From: Hyphomicrobium_B sp001006785 | Lineage (GTDB): Bacteria > Pseudomonadota > Alphaproteobacteria > Rhizobiales > Hyphomicrobiaceae | Assembly (NCBI RefSeq): GCF_001006785.1 | Contig: NZ_CDHO01000004.1 | Span: 1 to 64,000, forward strand | Direction: 5' to 3' | DNA: 64,000 bases | Shown here: piece after piece, positions 8,500 to 17,269 of the stretch | How the letters are laid out: each line of letters starts with the position of its first letter | Numbering within the stretch: position 1 is the stretch's first letter | Program-made: the position numbers and the translations under genes | Notes under the pieces: model-generated | What the model was told of the DNA's origin: nothing | Database searches by the model: none | The model's input: the letters and a program-made list of their open reading frames with translations, nothing else

Positions 8500-9831
8500 A
8501 TGACTGCGAAGCCCCTTGCCGTGATGCGTGCGTCTCCGTTGAAGGGCCGCATCCGGCTTCCCGGTGACAAATCGATTTCGCACCGCGCCCTGATTTTCGG
8601 GGCGTTGGCGACCGGAACGACACGCATTCGCGGCCTTCTCGAGTCCGAAGACGTCGTCAACACGGCGCGCGCTGTCTCGGCCTTGGGTGCGCCTGCGGAA
8701 AAGCGCGGCGACGTGTGGGAAGTGAAGGGGCGCGGCCCCGGCGGACTTCGCCAGCCCACAGAGCCGCTAGATTTCGGCAATTCCGGCACCGGTGCGCGGC
8801 TGATGATGGGCGTCATCGCCGGGCATCCGATCACGGTCCAAATGACAGGCGACGCCTCGTTGTCGCGGCGTCCGATGCGTCGCGTGCTCGGGCCTTTGAT
8901 GCAAATGGGCCTTGAGGTAATCGAAACCGGCAGGGAAATGCTGCCGTTGACGCTGCGCGGAACCAGCGAGCTGATCCCGATCGTCTATCCGTTGCCGGTG
9001 CCATCCGCGCAGGTGAAAAGCGCTGTCCTTCTTGCCGGTCTGCATGCGGCGGGCGAGACCACGGTCATCGAGCACGAAGCGACGCGCGATCACACCGAGC
9101 GGATGCTTCGCCACTTCGGCGCCAACGTCCGGATCATGGACAAGGAAGGCGGCCGCGCCATCACGATCAGAGGCGATGCCGAGCTGTCCGGACGCGACAT
9201 TCTCGTGCCTGGCGACCCGTCGTCCGCCGCGTTCCTGGTGGCCGCCGCGTTGATCGTGCCCGGCTCCGACATCACGATCGAAGGCTTGCTCATCAATCCG
9301 ACGCGCACCGGGCTTTACACGACGTTGCAGGAAATGGGCGGCGACGTCACGCTGTTGAACCAGCGCGAGGAGGGCGGCGAACCCATCGCCGACATTCGCG
9401 TTCGCGCGTCCGAGCTGAAGGGTGTCCGCGTGCCGGCCGAGCGTGCGCCGTCGATGATCGACGAATATCCAGTGCTCGCCGCGATTTCGGCGTTCGCGAA
9501 GGGCACGACGCAGATGGATGGCCTCGCCGAGCTCAAAGTCAAAGAGAGCGACCGCCTGCAGGCGACGGCGACGGGCCTCGAAGTCAACGGCGTCACGGTA
9601 CGCATCGATGGCGATAGCCTCATCGTCGAAGGCAAGCAGCGCCTCAAAGGCGGCGGCCTCGTCGCGACACACCTCGATCATCGCATCGCCATGGCGTTTC
9701 TGACGGCGGGCCTCGCGAGCGAAAAGCCGATCACCGTCGACGATACGACCATGATCGCGACCAGCTTCCCGGAATTCCGCGGACTGATGGAAACGCTCGG
9801 CGCGACGTATCAAGAGGCGCCGGAGCAATGA
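8500..9831 (+). CDS. aroA: EPSP synthase, class II
   Basis: 443-residue 3-phosphoshikimate 1-carboxyvinyltransferase, the sixth step of the shikimate pathway, joining PEP to shikimate-3-phosphate. Motifs are GDKSISHRA (about residue 22), LDFGNSGTG, RPMRRVLGPL, SAQVK, TRDHTE, NPTRTG, DEYPVLAA, LKVKESDR and HLDHRIAMAF. The combination GDKS, SAQVK, RDHTE and NPTR is that described for class II enzymes such as CP4. At the site of CP4 Ala100 this protein has Gly (GNSGTG). The ATG at 8500 is preferred; a TTG at 8491 is in frame. It overlaps cmk by 4 nt (ATGA). Confidence 0.97.
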   Translation: MTAKPLAVMRASPLKGRIRLPGDKSISHRALIFGALATGTTRIRGLLESEDVVNTARAVSALGAPAEKRGDVWEVKGRGPGGLRQPTEPLDFGNSGTGARLMMGVIAGHPITVQMTGDASLSRRPMRRVLGPLMQMGLEVIETGREMLPLTLRGTSELIPIVYPLPVPSAQVKSAVLLAGLHAAGETTVIEHEATRDHTERMLRHFGANVRIMDKEGGRAITIRGDAELSGRDILVPGDPSSAAFLVAAALIVPGSDITIEGLLINPTRTGLYTTLQEMGGDVTLLNQREEGGEPIADIRVRASELKGVRVPAERAPSMIDEYPVLAAISAFAKGTTQMDGLAELKVKESDRLQATATGLEVNGVTVRIDGDSLIVEGKQRLKGGGLVATHLDHRIAMAFLTAGLASEKPITVDDTTMIATSFPEFRGLMETLGATYQEAPEQ

Positions 9832-10469
9832 GGCCTCGCCTGGTCATCGCGATCGATGGGCCGGCGGCGTCCGGCAAGGGAACGGTCGCCAAGAAGCTCG
9901 CCGAGCATTTGGGCGTGCCGTATCTCGATACCGGATTGCTGTATCGCGCCGTCGCCCGCGACGTCGAAGCACGGGGCGGCGAGCTTGAAGACGCGGCAGC
10001 AGCGGTCTCAGCCGCTCAGTCGATCGATGCGCAGAGCCTGGGCGATCCGGGCTTGCGCGGGCCGCTCGCGGGCGACAAGGCCTCGATCATCGCGAAAATT
10101 CCCGCCGTCCGCGCAGCCTTACTGGATTATCAGCGCAACTTCGCCAGAAGCTGCGGCGAGGGCGCCGTCCTCGACGGACGCGATATCGGAACGGTGGTTT
10201 GCCCTGAAGCCGACATCAAAATTTTCGTAACGGCCTCGGACGAGGCACGTGCTCAGCGGCGCTATCTGGAACACCAGGGTCGCGGCGAGAATGTCGCCTA
10301 TGAAGTTGTGCTTGAGGATTTACGCCGTCGCGATGCGCGGGATCGCGATAGAAGCGTGGCGCCGCTCGAAGCCGCAAGAGATGCACTTCACCTCGATACC
10401 ACCACTCTCGATGCGGATGCCGCATTTGCGGCGGTGCTCGCGTTGATCGCAGCGCAAATAACACGCTAG
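9828..10469 (+). CDS. cmk: Cytidylate kinase
   Basis: 213-residue CMP/dCMP kinase that phosphorylates CMP with ATP in the cytosol. The P-loop is GPAASGKGT near the N-terminus, followed by the substrate-binding LDTGLLYRAVAR and later DGRDIGTVVCPEADIKIFV and the DxxDR segment RRDARDRDRS. The ATG overlaps the aroA stop (ATGA), so translation is probably coupled. In related genomes rpsA follows directly; here two extra genes and more than 2 kb intervene. A hairpin terminator follows at 10480. Confidence 0.96.
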   Translation: MRPRLVIAIDGPAASGKGTVAKKLAEHLGVPYLDTGLLYRAVARDVEARGGELEDAAAAVSAAQSIDAQSLGDPGLRGPLAGDKASIIAKIPAVRAALLDYQRNFARSCGEGAVLDGRDIGTVVCPEADIKIFVTASDEARAQRRYLEHQGRGENVAYEVVLEDLRRRDARDRDRSVAPLEAARDALHLDTTTLDADAAFAAVLALIAAQITR

Positions 10470-10479
10470 TCAAACAAGA

Positions 10480-10499
10480 AGGCGCCCCGTAGGGCGCCT
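10480..10499. terminator. Bidirectional hairpin terminator between convergent genes
   Basis: AGGCGCCC / GGGCGCCT, an 8-bp stem with a CGTA loop, sits between the cmk stop and the convergent secreted-protein gene. The T-run is weak on both strands, but the position between converging genes suits termination in both directions. Confidence 0.65.
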
Positions 10500-10504
10500 A
10501 TCCG

Positions 10505-10768
10505 TTATTTTCCGTTTTCTCTCTTGTACTGGGCGATGTCCTCAGCGGTGACTTCGCTGGAATTGCCGAGCGCTTTGATGCATTCCGACGCGAGCTTATG
10601 GCGGTGCTCGCGCATGCACGACTTGAGAGCAGGTGTGCCAAGTTTGAAATTGCTGCAAAACGCAACATAGTCTGCGCTGCAAGCGTCTCTTACGACTTTG
10701 CTCACTGCGAACGCCGAGCCCGTAGAAAGCAAAAGCGTGACCGCCGCGAAAATCGCGACTTTCTGCAT
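10505..10768 (-). CDS. Secreted small protein with cysteine-rich (GLG1-like) repeat
   Basis: 87-residue protein with a signal peptide (MQKVAIFAAVTLLLSTGSAFA). The mature 66 residues contain cysteines in DACSADYVAFC, then LKSCMREH and ECIKAL, resembling the Golgi-apparatus-protein/cysteine-rich repeat family seen in secreted bacterial proteins. The ATG at 10768 has an excellent AAGGAG seven bases upstream, so the longer frame starting at 10792 is rejected. Function is unknown; it is likely a periplasmic disulfide-stabilised protein. Confidence 0.8.
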   Translation of the reverse strand: MQKVAIFAAVTLLLSTGSAFAVSKVVRDACSADYVAFCSNFKLGTPALKSCMREHRHKLASECIKALGNSSEVTAEDIAQYKRENGK

Positions 10769-11318
10769 ATCCGTCTCCTTGGAATAAATCATGGCCCTTA
10801 ACGCCGGCGCGGCGACCGCGGTTCCCCTCGATGCGAACGCACTTTGCAGTGATTCAGATGCATTGCCAAATTACTTTGTGAAATGACGGCGATGAGTTTT
10901 ATGCAAGCATGTCCGAGAGTTCGCGCGTGCGAATGACTGGCCGATGCCGTCGCCTTTGCGCGTCCAGCCGACGCCCGCGAAACTGATCGCGCACCGCCCC
11001 TTGGCTCGATTTCTCGATGCTCGCACATGCAGCGAGTTTTGCTTCAGGTGCTGTCGTGGGGCCTGCTCGTCTTCATTGCGGGACATGCTCATCGCGACGT
11101 CGAGCGCCTGGGATGAGCGGCCCGAAAGCGAGCGGCAATTCGCGAAGTGATGGATTTTTGCAACGGCCTCCGGGTGAACCTTGTTTTGATGGTCCGTAGG
11201 CGGAATATCGGGGATCAGAGACGTTTCATCCGCTGGGAATCGATAAGTAATCACCCTTTCGAGCTAAACGCATCCGCTGAGTAAGCAGGCGGATAGCGTT
11301 CGATCGAGGGGGTGGGCA
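10769..11318. other. 550-bp stretch with no supportable gene
   Basis: The region contains open frames on both strands (for example 10871-11254 minus) but none with a recognisable domain, hydrophobic signal or credible ribosome-binding site. It should hold the promoters of the two divergently read genes at its ends. I see no repeat or RNA gene. Confidence 0.5.
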
Positions 11319-12434
11319 ATGAAGCGCGTGCTTTTATCGATCTTCCTAGCCTGCCTCGCTCCAGCGGCCGGTCTTTGCGATACGGCGGCCGACGATCTGA
11401 AGCGCTTCGATCGGTTCGCGACTTACGATTTCAAAACGCAGGAATGCGACGCCGACGAACAGGGGCGATTCCAGTACTCGTGCAAGAACATCGAAACCGG
11501 TGATCTCAGCGGCTATCTCAACGCCGACACATTCAAGAAGAGCGCGACAGGCAGGTTTCTCGAAAAATATTGGGGCACGGGAGATCGCCTCAAGTTCATC
11601 GGCATCGCCTGCGGTCGCGGCGACACCGAGAGCGACGCCAAGAAGACGGCGACCTTCCGCGCGCACGAACTGGTGCGCCACGCCATCGAAGGCATGGAAA
11701 CGAATGTTCTCATCGGAGACTTTCAGCCGCTCGGATACCGCAAGGACGAGGAGCGCTATCGCTGCGTCGCAGTCGAGCGCGGGAAAGATACAGCAAGCAA
11801 CGAGTCGCCGCCGCCAGCCGCTGATACGTCATCGGATGCCGATGACGACACCTCAGCTGCCGACGCGGAAGCCGAGCGGCTCGCAAGCCAGCGCAGAGAG
11901 CGTGAGGAACGCCAGCGCATCGCGGCCGAGCGTGAACGGCAAAGCACGACGCTCGTGTTCGACGTCAAAAGCCTCGACAAATATGCAGTGGAATTGTCGT
12001 TTTTCTCTGAAACCTATCGCAATCGCGTCTGGCCCGGCGGCTCGCAGATCTACCTGCTGAAAGACAGCAACGTGCACACCTACCGGCTCAACTGCCGCAA
12101 GGGAGAAAAGATCTGCTATGGCGCATGGCGGCGCGGCAATCCCAACTCGTGGTGGGGCACAGGCTATGGCGGCCAGAAGGGCTGCACGAACTGCTGCCAT
12201 ATCTGCGGCGGGTCGGCATTTCATACGCTGATGGCCGGGGCCGAAACGCCGTCCGGCGGCGGTTCCGGTGGCAACACGGCGAATGCCCTGGTCGACATCC
12301 TGGGCGGTGTCGCCGCTGGTATCGGCGCCGCAAACGCCGTTCGGCCGCAATCAGCTCCTGTTTATCGGCCAACGCCCGCGCCGACGCCCCAGGGCTTGAA
12401 CCGGCGGCAAAGCACGATTTCGGGCGGGCGCTGA
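11319..12434 (+). CDS. Secreted protein with coiled coil and Cys-rich region, unknown
   Basis: 371-residue protein with a signal peptide (MKRVLLSIFLACLAPAAGLC, cleavage probably near GLC-DTA). Three zones follow: an N-terminal domain with paired cysteines (TQECDADEQGRFQYSCKN) to about residue 160, an acidic then Arg/Glu-rich coiled coil (AEAERLASQRREREERQRIA) and a beta-rich C-terminal domain with cysteines in LNCRKGEKIC and GCTNCCHICGG. A Gly/Ala hydrophobic stretch (LVDILGGVAAGIGAANAV) and a Pro-rich tail end it. A GAGGGGGTGGG purine run precedes the ATG. No enzyme motif is recognised; it may be an envelope or surface protein. Confidence 0.75.
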   Translation: MKRVLLSIFLACLAPAAGLCDTAADDLKRFDRFATYDFKTQECDADEQGRFQYSCKNIETGDLSGYLNADTFKKSATGRFLEKYWGTGDRLKFIGIACGRGDTESDAKKTATFRAHELVRHAIEGMETNVLIGDFQPLGYRKDEERYRCVAVERGKDTASNESPPPAADTSSDADDDTSAADAEAERLASQRREREERQRIAAERERQSTTLVFDVKSLDKYAVELSFFSETYRNRVWPGGSQIYLLKDSNVHTYRLNCRKGEKICYGAWRRGNPNSWWGTGYGGQKGCTNCCHICGGSAFHTLMAGAETPSGGGSGGNTANALVDILGGVAAGIGAANAVRPQSAPVYRPTPAPTPQGLNRRQSTISGGR

Positions 12435-12730
12435 GGCCCGTACTATAAGCCTCAACCCGCCGGATGCCCCTTGCGCGGGGCTACCACCTTCGCTATACCC
12501 TCGCGCATTCGACGTCGCCGTCGGATTGGTCATGAGGAAGATCAGCCGGTTGGGACCTGTATAGCAGGCCCGAATTTTGACCGGCAGGGCTGCGGCCCAT
12601 CACGGCGGCATCATACATCCGACATCCGCGCCCATCGAACAGGCATCGCGCTCGCGCGGGTCTGCTTATTGGCGTTCCAACTGCAATTCGCAGCCTGTTC
12701 AAGCAGGCAGTTCAACAACCAGGAGAACGA
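12435..12730 (+). promoter_or_regulatory. rpsA upstream region and leader
   Basis: 296 bp without a gene, between the secreted-protein gene and rpsA. It must contain the rpsA promoter. A short GCCTG...CAGGC hairpin near 12691-12707 lies just before the AGGAGAACGA ribosome-binding site. S1 mRNA is autoregulated through its leader in other bacteria, but I cannot show that from this sequence. Confidence 0.4.
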
Positions 12731-14449
12731 ATGTCCGCCGAAGTATCACGTGAGATGAACCCGTCGCGCGAAGATTTTGCCGCGCTGCTCGCCGAGAGCC
12801 TTGCCAAGGACGACCTCTTCGAAGGTTCCGTCGTTAAGGGCAAAATCGTCGGCATCGAAAAAGATATGGCGATCATCGACGTTGGCCTGAAGATGGAAGG
12901 CCGCGTCGCGATGAAGGAATTCGGGATCGGCGGCAAGCCGGGCGATCTCAAGGTCGGCGACACCGTCGAAGTCTACCTGGAGCGCGTCGAGAATGCGCTC
13001 GGTGAGGCTGTGCTGTCGCGCGACAAGGCCCGCCGTGAAGAAAGCTGGACGCGCCTCGAGCGTCTTTATGAAAAGGGCGAGAAGGTCACCGGCGTGATCT
13101 TCAACAAGGTCAAGGGCGGCTTCACAGTCGACCTCGACGGCGCCGTTGCGTTCCTTCCCGGTTCGCAGGTCGATATCCGTCCGGTTCGCGATATCGGGCC
13201 GCTGATGCATCAGCAGCAGCCGTTCCAGATCCTGAAGATGGATCGCCGTCGCGGCAACATCGTCGTCTCGCGTCGTTCGGTTCTCGAAGAGAGCCGCGCC
13301 GAGCAGCGCACGGAGATCGTCGCGCGTCTCGCCGAAGGCCAGATCATCGACGGCCTCGTCAAGAACATCACCGACTACGGTGCGTTCATTGACCTCGGCG
13401 GCATCGACGGCCTGCTGCACGTCACCGACATGGCATGGCGTCGCGTCAATCATCCGTCCGAGATCCTGAACGTCGGCGACACGGTGAAGGTGCAGATCAT
13501 CCGCATCAACCCGGAAACGCAGCGTATCTCGCTCGGCATGAAGCAGCTGCAGTCGGATCCGTGGTCGTCGATCGAGGCGAAGTATCCGGTCGGCGCACGC
13601 GTCAAGGGTACCGTCACGAACATCGCTGACTACGGCGCGTTCGTTGAGCTGGAGCCGGGCGTCGAAGGCCTGATCCACGTCTCGGAAATGAGCTGGACGA
13701 AGAAGAACACGCACCCTGGCAAGATCGTCTCGACGAGCCAGCAGGTTGAGGTCCAGGTTCTCGAGGTCGATCCGCAGAAGCGCCGCATCTCGCTTGGTCT
13801 CAAGCAGACGCAGGAAAATCCGTGGGATGGTTTCCTGACCGCGCATCCGAAGGGCTCGATCGTCGAAGGTCCGATCCGCAACATCACCGAATTCGGTCTG
13901 TTCATCGGCCTCGACAACGGCATCGACGGCATGGTCCACCTTTCCGACCTCGACTGGCAGAAGGCCGGCGACGAAGTCATCAAGGACTACAAGAAGGGTG
14001 ACAACGTCAAAGCCATCGTGCTCGACGTCGACGGCGCTAAGGAGCGCATCTCGCTCGGCATCAAGCAGCTTGCCGGCGACCCGGCCGATGCCATGGCGAA
14101 GTACAAGAAGGGCGACGCCGTGACCTGCACGGTGACGTCGGTCAGCGAAGCCGGCATCGAAGTGAAGATCGCCGACAGCGAATTGACGTCGTTCGTCAAG
14201 CGGGGCGACCTCTCGCGCGATCGTTCCGAGCAGCGCCCCGAGCGCTTCAACGTCGGCGACAAGGTCGATGCGGCCGTTATCTCGGTCGACAAGGCGGCAC
14301 GCCGGATCGCCGTTTCGATCAAGGCGCTCGAGCTTGCCGAAGAGAAGCAGGCGGTGGCTCAGTACGGATCGTCGGATTCGGGCGCTTCGCTCGGCGACAT
14401 CTTCAAGGCCGCCATCAAGAAGCGCGAAGGTGCTGAAGACGGCGAGTGA
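12731..14449 (+). CDS. rpsA: 30S ribosomal protein S1
   Basis: 572-residue S1 protein that helps mRNA bind the 30S subunit. It has six S1 RNA-binding repeats; clear ones contain GLVKNITDYGAFIDLGGIDG, GTVTNIADYGAFVELEPGVE and GPIRNITEFGLFIGLDNGID, with the connecting HVTDMAW, HVSEMSW and HLSDLDW strands and repeated RISLGMKQ/RISLGLKQ segments. AGGAG sits 5 nt before the ATG. Length is normal for alphaproteobacteria. A GC-rich hairpin follows at 14477. Confidence 0.98.
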   Translation: MSAEVSREMNPSREDFAALLAESLAKDDLFEGSVVKGKIVGIEKDMAIIDVGLKMEGRVAMKEFGIGGKPGDLKVGDTVEVYLERVENALGEAVLSRDKARREESWTRLERLYEKGEKVTGVIFNKVKGGFTVDLDGAVAFLPGSQVDIRPVRDIGPLMHQQQPFQILKMDRRRGNIVVSRRSVLEESRAEQRTEIVARLAEGQIIDGLVKNITDYGAFIDLGGIDGLLHVTDMAWRRVNHPSEILNVGDTVKVQIIRINPETQRISLGMKQLQSDPWSSIEAKYPVGARVKGTVTNIADYGAFVELEPGVEGLIHVSEMSWTKKNTHPGKIVSTSQQVEVQVLEVDPQKRRISLGLKQTQENPWDGFLTAHPKGSIVEGPIRNITEFGLFIGLDNGIDGMVHLSDLDWQKAGDEVIKDYKKGDNVKAIVLDVDGAKERISLGIKQLAGDPADAMAKYKKGDAVTCTVTSVSEAGIEVKIADSELTSFVKRGDLSRDRSEQRPERFNVGDKVDAAVISVDKAARRIAVSIKALELAEEKQAVAQYGSSDSGASLGDIFKAAIKKREGAEDGE

Positions 14450-14476
14450 TCGTTGCCTCTTCAACTGAATTACAAG

Positions 14477-14501
14477 GCGCGCGGCAATCTTTGTCGCGCG
14501 C
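14477..14501 (+). terminator. Possible rpsA terminator hairpin
   Basis: GCGCGCG / CGCGCGC with an inner CAA/TTG extension forms a stem of about 11 bp with one G-T pair and a 3-nt loop, 27 nt after the rpsA stop. The following sequence TTAACTTTA is only moderately T-rich, so termination strength is uncertain. Confidence 0.5.
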
Positions 14502-14639
14502 TTAACTTTATCCGCGGGGCTTCGAGGCGCCTCGGTTGCCCGCGGCCTGAACCTTGCCTACCTTTCGCTCCTTAGAGCGCTTCTTTTATATTTTGCCACG
14601 AAATGACGCGTCGTCCGTTGATGGAAAGGCACTCCCCCA

Positions 14640-15605
14640 ATGCTTGAGACGGAAACAGTTTTGGATCGCCGCAGGCTGCGCCGTTCGGTGTCGCTGTGGC
14701 GCGCTGCCGGACTAGCCGCGGTTCTCATTGCCATCGGCGCGCTGACGCTTGGCGGCGACAAACTCGCGACGCTCGCCGGCGAAAAGCAGATCGCGCGCAT
14801 CACGATCGAAGGCACGATCTCGGAAGACCGCGATCAGCTCAAGATGCTCAAGGACATCGCCGATGACTCCAGCGTCGCCGGCGTGCTCATGTATGTGAAC
14901 AGCCCCGGCGGCACGACGACGGGCGGCGAGGCACTGTACGAAGGCCTGCGCGCGCTCTCGGCAAAGAAGCCGATCGTCGCCCAGTTCGGCACGGTCGCGG
15001 CATCGGCCGCCTACATCGCTGGCATCGCCACCGACCACATCGTGGCGCGTGGCAACTCGATCACCGGCTCCGTCGGCGTCATCGTCCAGTGGCCCGAATT
15101 CGTGCAGCTCCTCGACAAGGTCGGCGTCAAGGTCAACGAGGTGAAGAGCGGCGTGCTCAAGGCGTCGCCGTCGCCGTTCGAGCCGCTGACGGAAGGCGGC
15201 AAGCAGGTTGCGCAGGGCATGGTCAACGACGGCTTCAAATGGTTCGTCGGCCTCGTCGAAACCCGCCGTGGCGTCAAGGCTGCCGACATTCCGGGCCTTC
15301 TGGACGGCCGCGTTTTCTCGGGCCGCGAGGCGCTGCAGGCCAAGCTCGTCGACCAGATCGGCGGTGAAGACGAGGCCGTTAAATGGTTGAAAGACGAGAA
15401 AAACGTGCCGCAGAGCGCCAAGCTCGTCGACTGGAAGCCCTCGACCCCCAATAGCTACGGCTTCGCCGGGATGTCGGGCCAAATCGCCGGATTTTTGCTC
15501 GGTTCCAGCGCCGGAGACCTGGTAAATTTCCTCAGCCAGGAGCGCTCGTTTTCGACGCTTGGTCTTGACGGTCTTCTTTCAGTTTGGCATCCTTCTGAAA
15601 AATAA
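14640..15605 (+). CDS. sppA: Signal peptide peptidase SppA (S49)
   Basis: 321-residue short-form SppA that cleaves remnant signal peptides in the inner membrane. One N-terminal membrane segment (about residues 20-38) anchors it. The S49 core is complete: VNSPGGTTTGGEAL, the catalytic Ser in TVAASAAY (about S122), the SITGSVGV segment and the catalytic Lys in VKSGVLKASPSPF (about K174). The Ser-Lys spacing of 52 equals that of Bacillus SppA. It lies between rpsA and ihfB, the normal alphaproteobacterial order. Confidence 0.95.
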   Translation: MLETETVLDRRRLRRSVSLWRAAGLAAVLIAIGALTLGGDKLATLAGEKQIARITIEGTISEDRDQLKMLKDIADDSSVAGVLMYVNSPGGTTTGGEALYEGLRALSAKKPIVAQFGTVAASAAYIAGIATDHIVARGNSITGSVGVIVQWPEFVQLLDKVGVKVNEVKSGVLKASPSPFEPLTEGGKQVAQGMVNDGFKWFVGLVETRRGVKAADIPGLLDGRVFSGREALQAKLVDQIGGEDEAVKWLKDEKNVPQSAKLVDWKPSTPNSYGFAGMSGQIAGFLLGSSAGDLVNFLSQERSFSTLGLDGLLSVWHPSEK

Positions 15606-15638
15606 GGAGAAATGATCGCTGTTGCTGGGGAGCGAGAC

Positions 15639-15938
15639 GTGATCAAATCGGAACTCGTACAAAAAATTGCGACTGCAAATCCGCATCTTTATCATCGCGA
15701 TGTGGAACGCATCATCAACGTGATCTTCGATGAGATCGTTGACGCGCTGTCGCGAGGAGATCGCGTCGAGCTGCGTGGGTTCGGTGCTTTCACGGTGAAG
15801 CATCGCGCGTCTCGTCAGGGACGCAATCCGCGCACGGGAACGACCGTGGCGGTGGCTGAAAAGTTCGTGCCGTTTTTCAAAACCGGCAAAGAGCTTCGCG
15901 ATCGTCTGAATACGCTCAACGGTCAACACGCCGCGTAA
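15639..15938 (+). CDS. ihfB: Integration host factor beta subunit
   Basis: 99-residue DNA-bending HU/IHF-family protein; with IhfA it bends DNA sharply at specific sites in transcription, recombination and replication. The family signature GFGAFTVKHRASRQGRNPRTG is followed by FVPFFKTGKELRDRLN. I prefer the GTG at 15639 (MIKSELVQKIA), the conserved IhfB start, with GGGAG six bases upstream. The ATG at 15612 has AAGGAG only 2 nt away, too close for normal initiation. Confidence 0.93.
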   Translation: MIKSELVQKIATANPHLYHRDVERIINVIFDEIVDALSRGDRVELRGFGAFTVKHRASRQGRNPRTGTTVAVAEKFVPFFKTGKELRDRLNTLNGQHAA

Positions 15939-15967
15939 GCTGACGTCGAAAGTAGCGAGGTAGAATT

Positions 15968-16318
15968 GTGGTCAGGCGTTTATTGGCGCTCTTCGTTGCG
16001 TTTCCTCTTGGGGCCATTCTCATCGCGATCGCCGTTTCGAACCGGCAACCGGTCGCGCTGATCCTCGATCCGTTTGTGCCGGAAAATCCCGCGCTTTCGA
16101 TCGAGCTTCCGTTCTATGCTTATCTGCTCGGCGCGCTTGTCGTCGGCGTCATTCTCGGCGGCGTCGCGACGTGGATGGGACAGAGCCGTTGGCGCCAGAC
16201 GGCTCGCGCGCAAGGTCAGCGCGCACAGCGCTGGCAAGCCGAAGCCGATCGTCTGACGCGCGAGCGCGACACCAGCGCCACCGCAACGAGATCCGACCTC
16301 GCAATCGCGGGCCGGTGA
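15968..16318 (+). CDS. LapA-domain (DUF1049) membrane protein
   Basis: 116-residue inner-membrane protein with two membrane helices (RRLLALFVAFPLGAILIAIA and FYAYLLGALVVGVILGGVAT) and a C-terminal coiled-coil tail in the cytoplasm (RAQRWQAEADRLTRERD). The pattern with NRQPVALILDPF is the lipopolysaccharide assembly protein A domain. The start is GTG at 15968 with GAGG upstream. It stands between ihfB and trpF as in many Hyphomicrobiales. In enterobacteria LapA/LapB regulate LPS synthesis; whether this one does is not shown. Confidence 0.85.
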   Translation: MVRRLLALFVAFPLGAILIAIAVSNRQPVALILDPFVPENPALSIELPFYAYLLGALVVGVILGGVATWMGQSRWRQTARAQGQRAQRWQAEADRLTRERDTSATATRSDLAIAGR

Positions 16319-16333
16319 AGCAGTGAGACTTCC

Positions 16334-16573
16334 ATGACGTTCGACGCGTTGACGCTGTTCGGTCTCGTCGCCGTATCGTTGATGCTGCTGTTCTACACGT
16401 TCGAGGAGAGCAGCCCTTGGTGCATCTTCGGTTTTGCAATCGCCTGTGCGATGGGATCGATCTACGGCTTCCTGCAGGGCGCGTGGCCGTTCGGACTGGT
16501 GGAAGGCGTTTGGACATTCATCGCACTGAAGCGCTGGCAAAAACGTCGCCTGGTCGGCGCGCCCGCCGCGTAA
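16334..16573 (+). CDS. Small two-helix membrane protein, unknown
   Basis: 79-residue hydrophobic protein. Two membrane helices are visible (TLFGLVAVSLMLLFYTF and IFGFAIACAMGSIYGFL), followed by VEGVWTFIALKRWQKRR, which places a positive C-terminus in the cytoplasm. The sequence EESSPWCIFGFA...GAWPFGLVEGVWT is reminiscent of conserved small proteins in Hyphomicrobiales and other bacteria, but I cannot name a function. It starts 15 nt after the LapA gene and ends 10 nt before trpF, so it is probably co-transcribed. Confidence 0.8.
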   Translation: MTFDALTLFGLVAVSLMLLFYTFEESSPWCIFGFAIACAMGSIYGFLQGAWPFGLVEGVWTFIALKRWQKRRLVGAPAA

Positions 16574-16583
16574 CGGCTGACTT

Positions 16584-17234
16584 ATGACGACCGAAGCCAA
16601 GATTTGCGGAATCAAAACGCGCGAAGCGTTGACGGCTGCCCTTGACGGGCACGCCGATTACGTCGGCTTCGTCTTTTTCGCGCCGAGCCCTCGCCATCTC
16701 GATATCGCGACGGCGCGACGCCTCGCGGACGAAGCACGTGGCAAAGCCAAAATCGTTGCACTGACGGTCGATGCGGATGACGCAACGCTCGACGAAATCT
16801 CGAACGCAATCGCGCCGGATTTCTTCCAGCTTCACGGTCACGAAACGCCGGAACGTGTCGCCGGCGTGAAAACGAAATTCAGACGCAAGATCATCAAGGC
16901 GATTCCCGTTCGCACGTCGGAAGACGCAGCACGCGCCGAAGCTTATACGAAAGTCGCTGATCTGATCCTTTTCGACGCCAAGGCGCCAGCCGGTGCGACG
17001 CGGCCCGGAGGACACGGACAGGTGTTCGATTGGACGCTTCTCGACGCCGTTTCCCGTGATATGCCGTTTATGCTGTCGGGCGGCCTCACGCCCGGCAACA
17101 TCCAGGAAGCGATGCAGGCGACACATGCGCAAGCCGTCGATGTTTCCTCGGGCGTTGAATCGGCGCCGGGCATCAAAGACGCGGAGCTGATCCGCCGCTT
17201 TCTTCACGCCGTAAAGACGGCTAAGCAGGGCTGA
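16584..17234 (+). CDS. trpF: Phosphoribosylanthranilate isomerase
   Basis: 216-residue TIM-barrel enzyme of tryptophan synthesis that isomerises phosphoribosylanthranilate. The catalytic Cys lies in KICGIKTREAL, followed by YVGFVFFAPSPRHL, FFQLHGHETPERV, the catalytic Asp in LILFDAKAP, the loop DWTLL and the phosphate-binding LSGGLTPGNIQEA and VDVSSGVESAPG. Length is normal. It heads the trpF-trpB-trpA run. Confidence 0.96.
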   Translation: MTTEAKICGIKTREALTAALDGHADYVGFVFFAPSPRHLDIATARRLADEARGKAKIVALTVDADDATLDEISNAIAPDFFQLHGHETPERVAGVKTKFRRKIIKAIPVRTSEDAARAEAYTKVADLILFDAKAPAGATRPGGHGQVFDWTLLDAVSRDMPFMLSGGLTPGNIQEAMQATHAQAVDVSSGVESAPGIKDAELIRRFLHAVKTAKQG

Positions 17235-17269
17235 CAGGATCAACGCGATTTCGCGGCTTAGGTAGGTTG

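Noticed and set aside
10871..11254. 127-codon open frame on the minus strand in the cmk-rpsA gap
   Set aside because: No hydrophobic segment, domain or ribosome-binding site; low-complexity basic composition.
12746..14464. 572-codon open frame antisense to rpsA
   Set aside because: Mirrors the S1 gene almost exactly; repeats in it reflect the S1 repeats.
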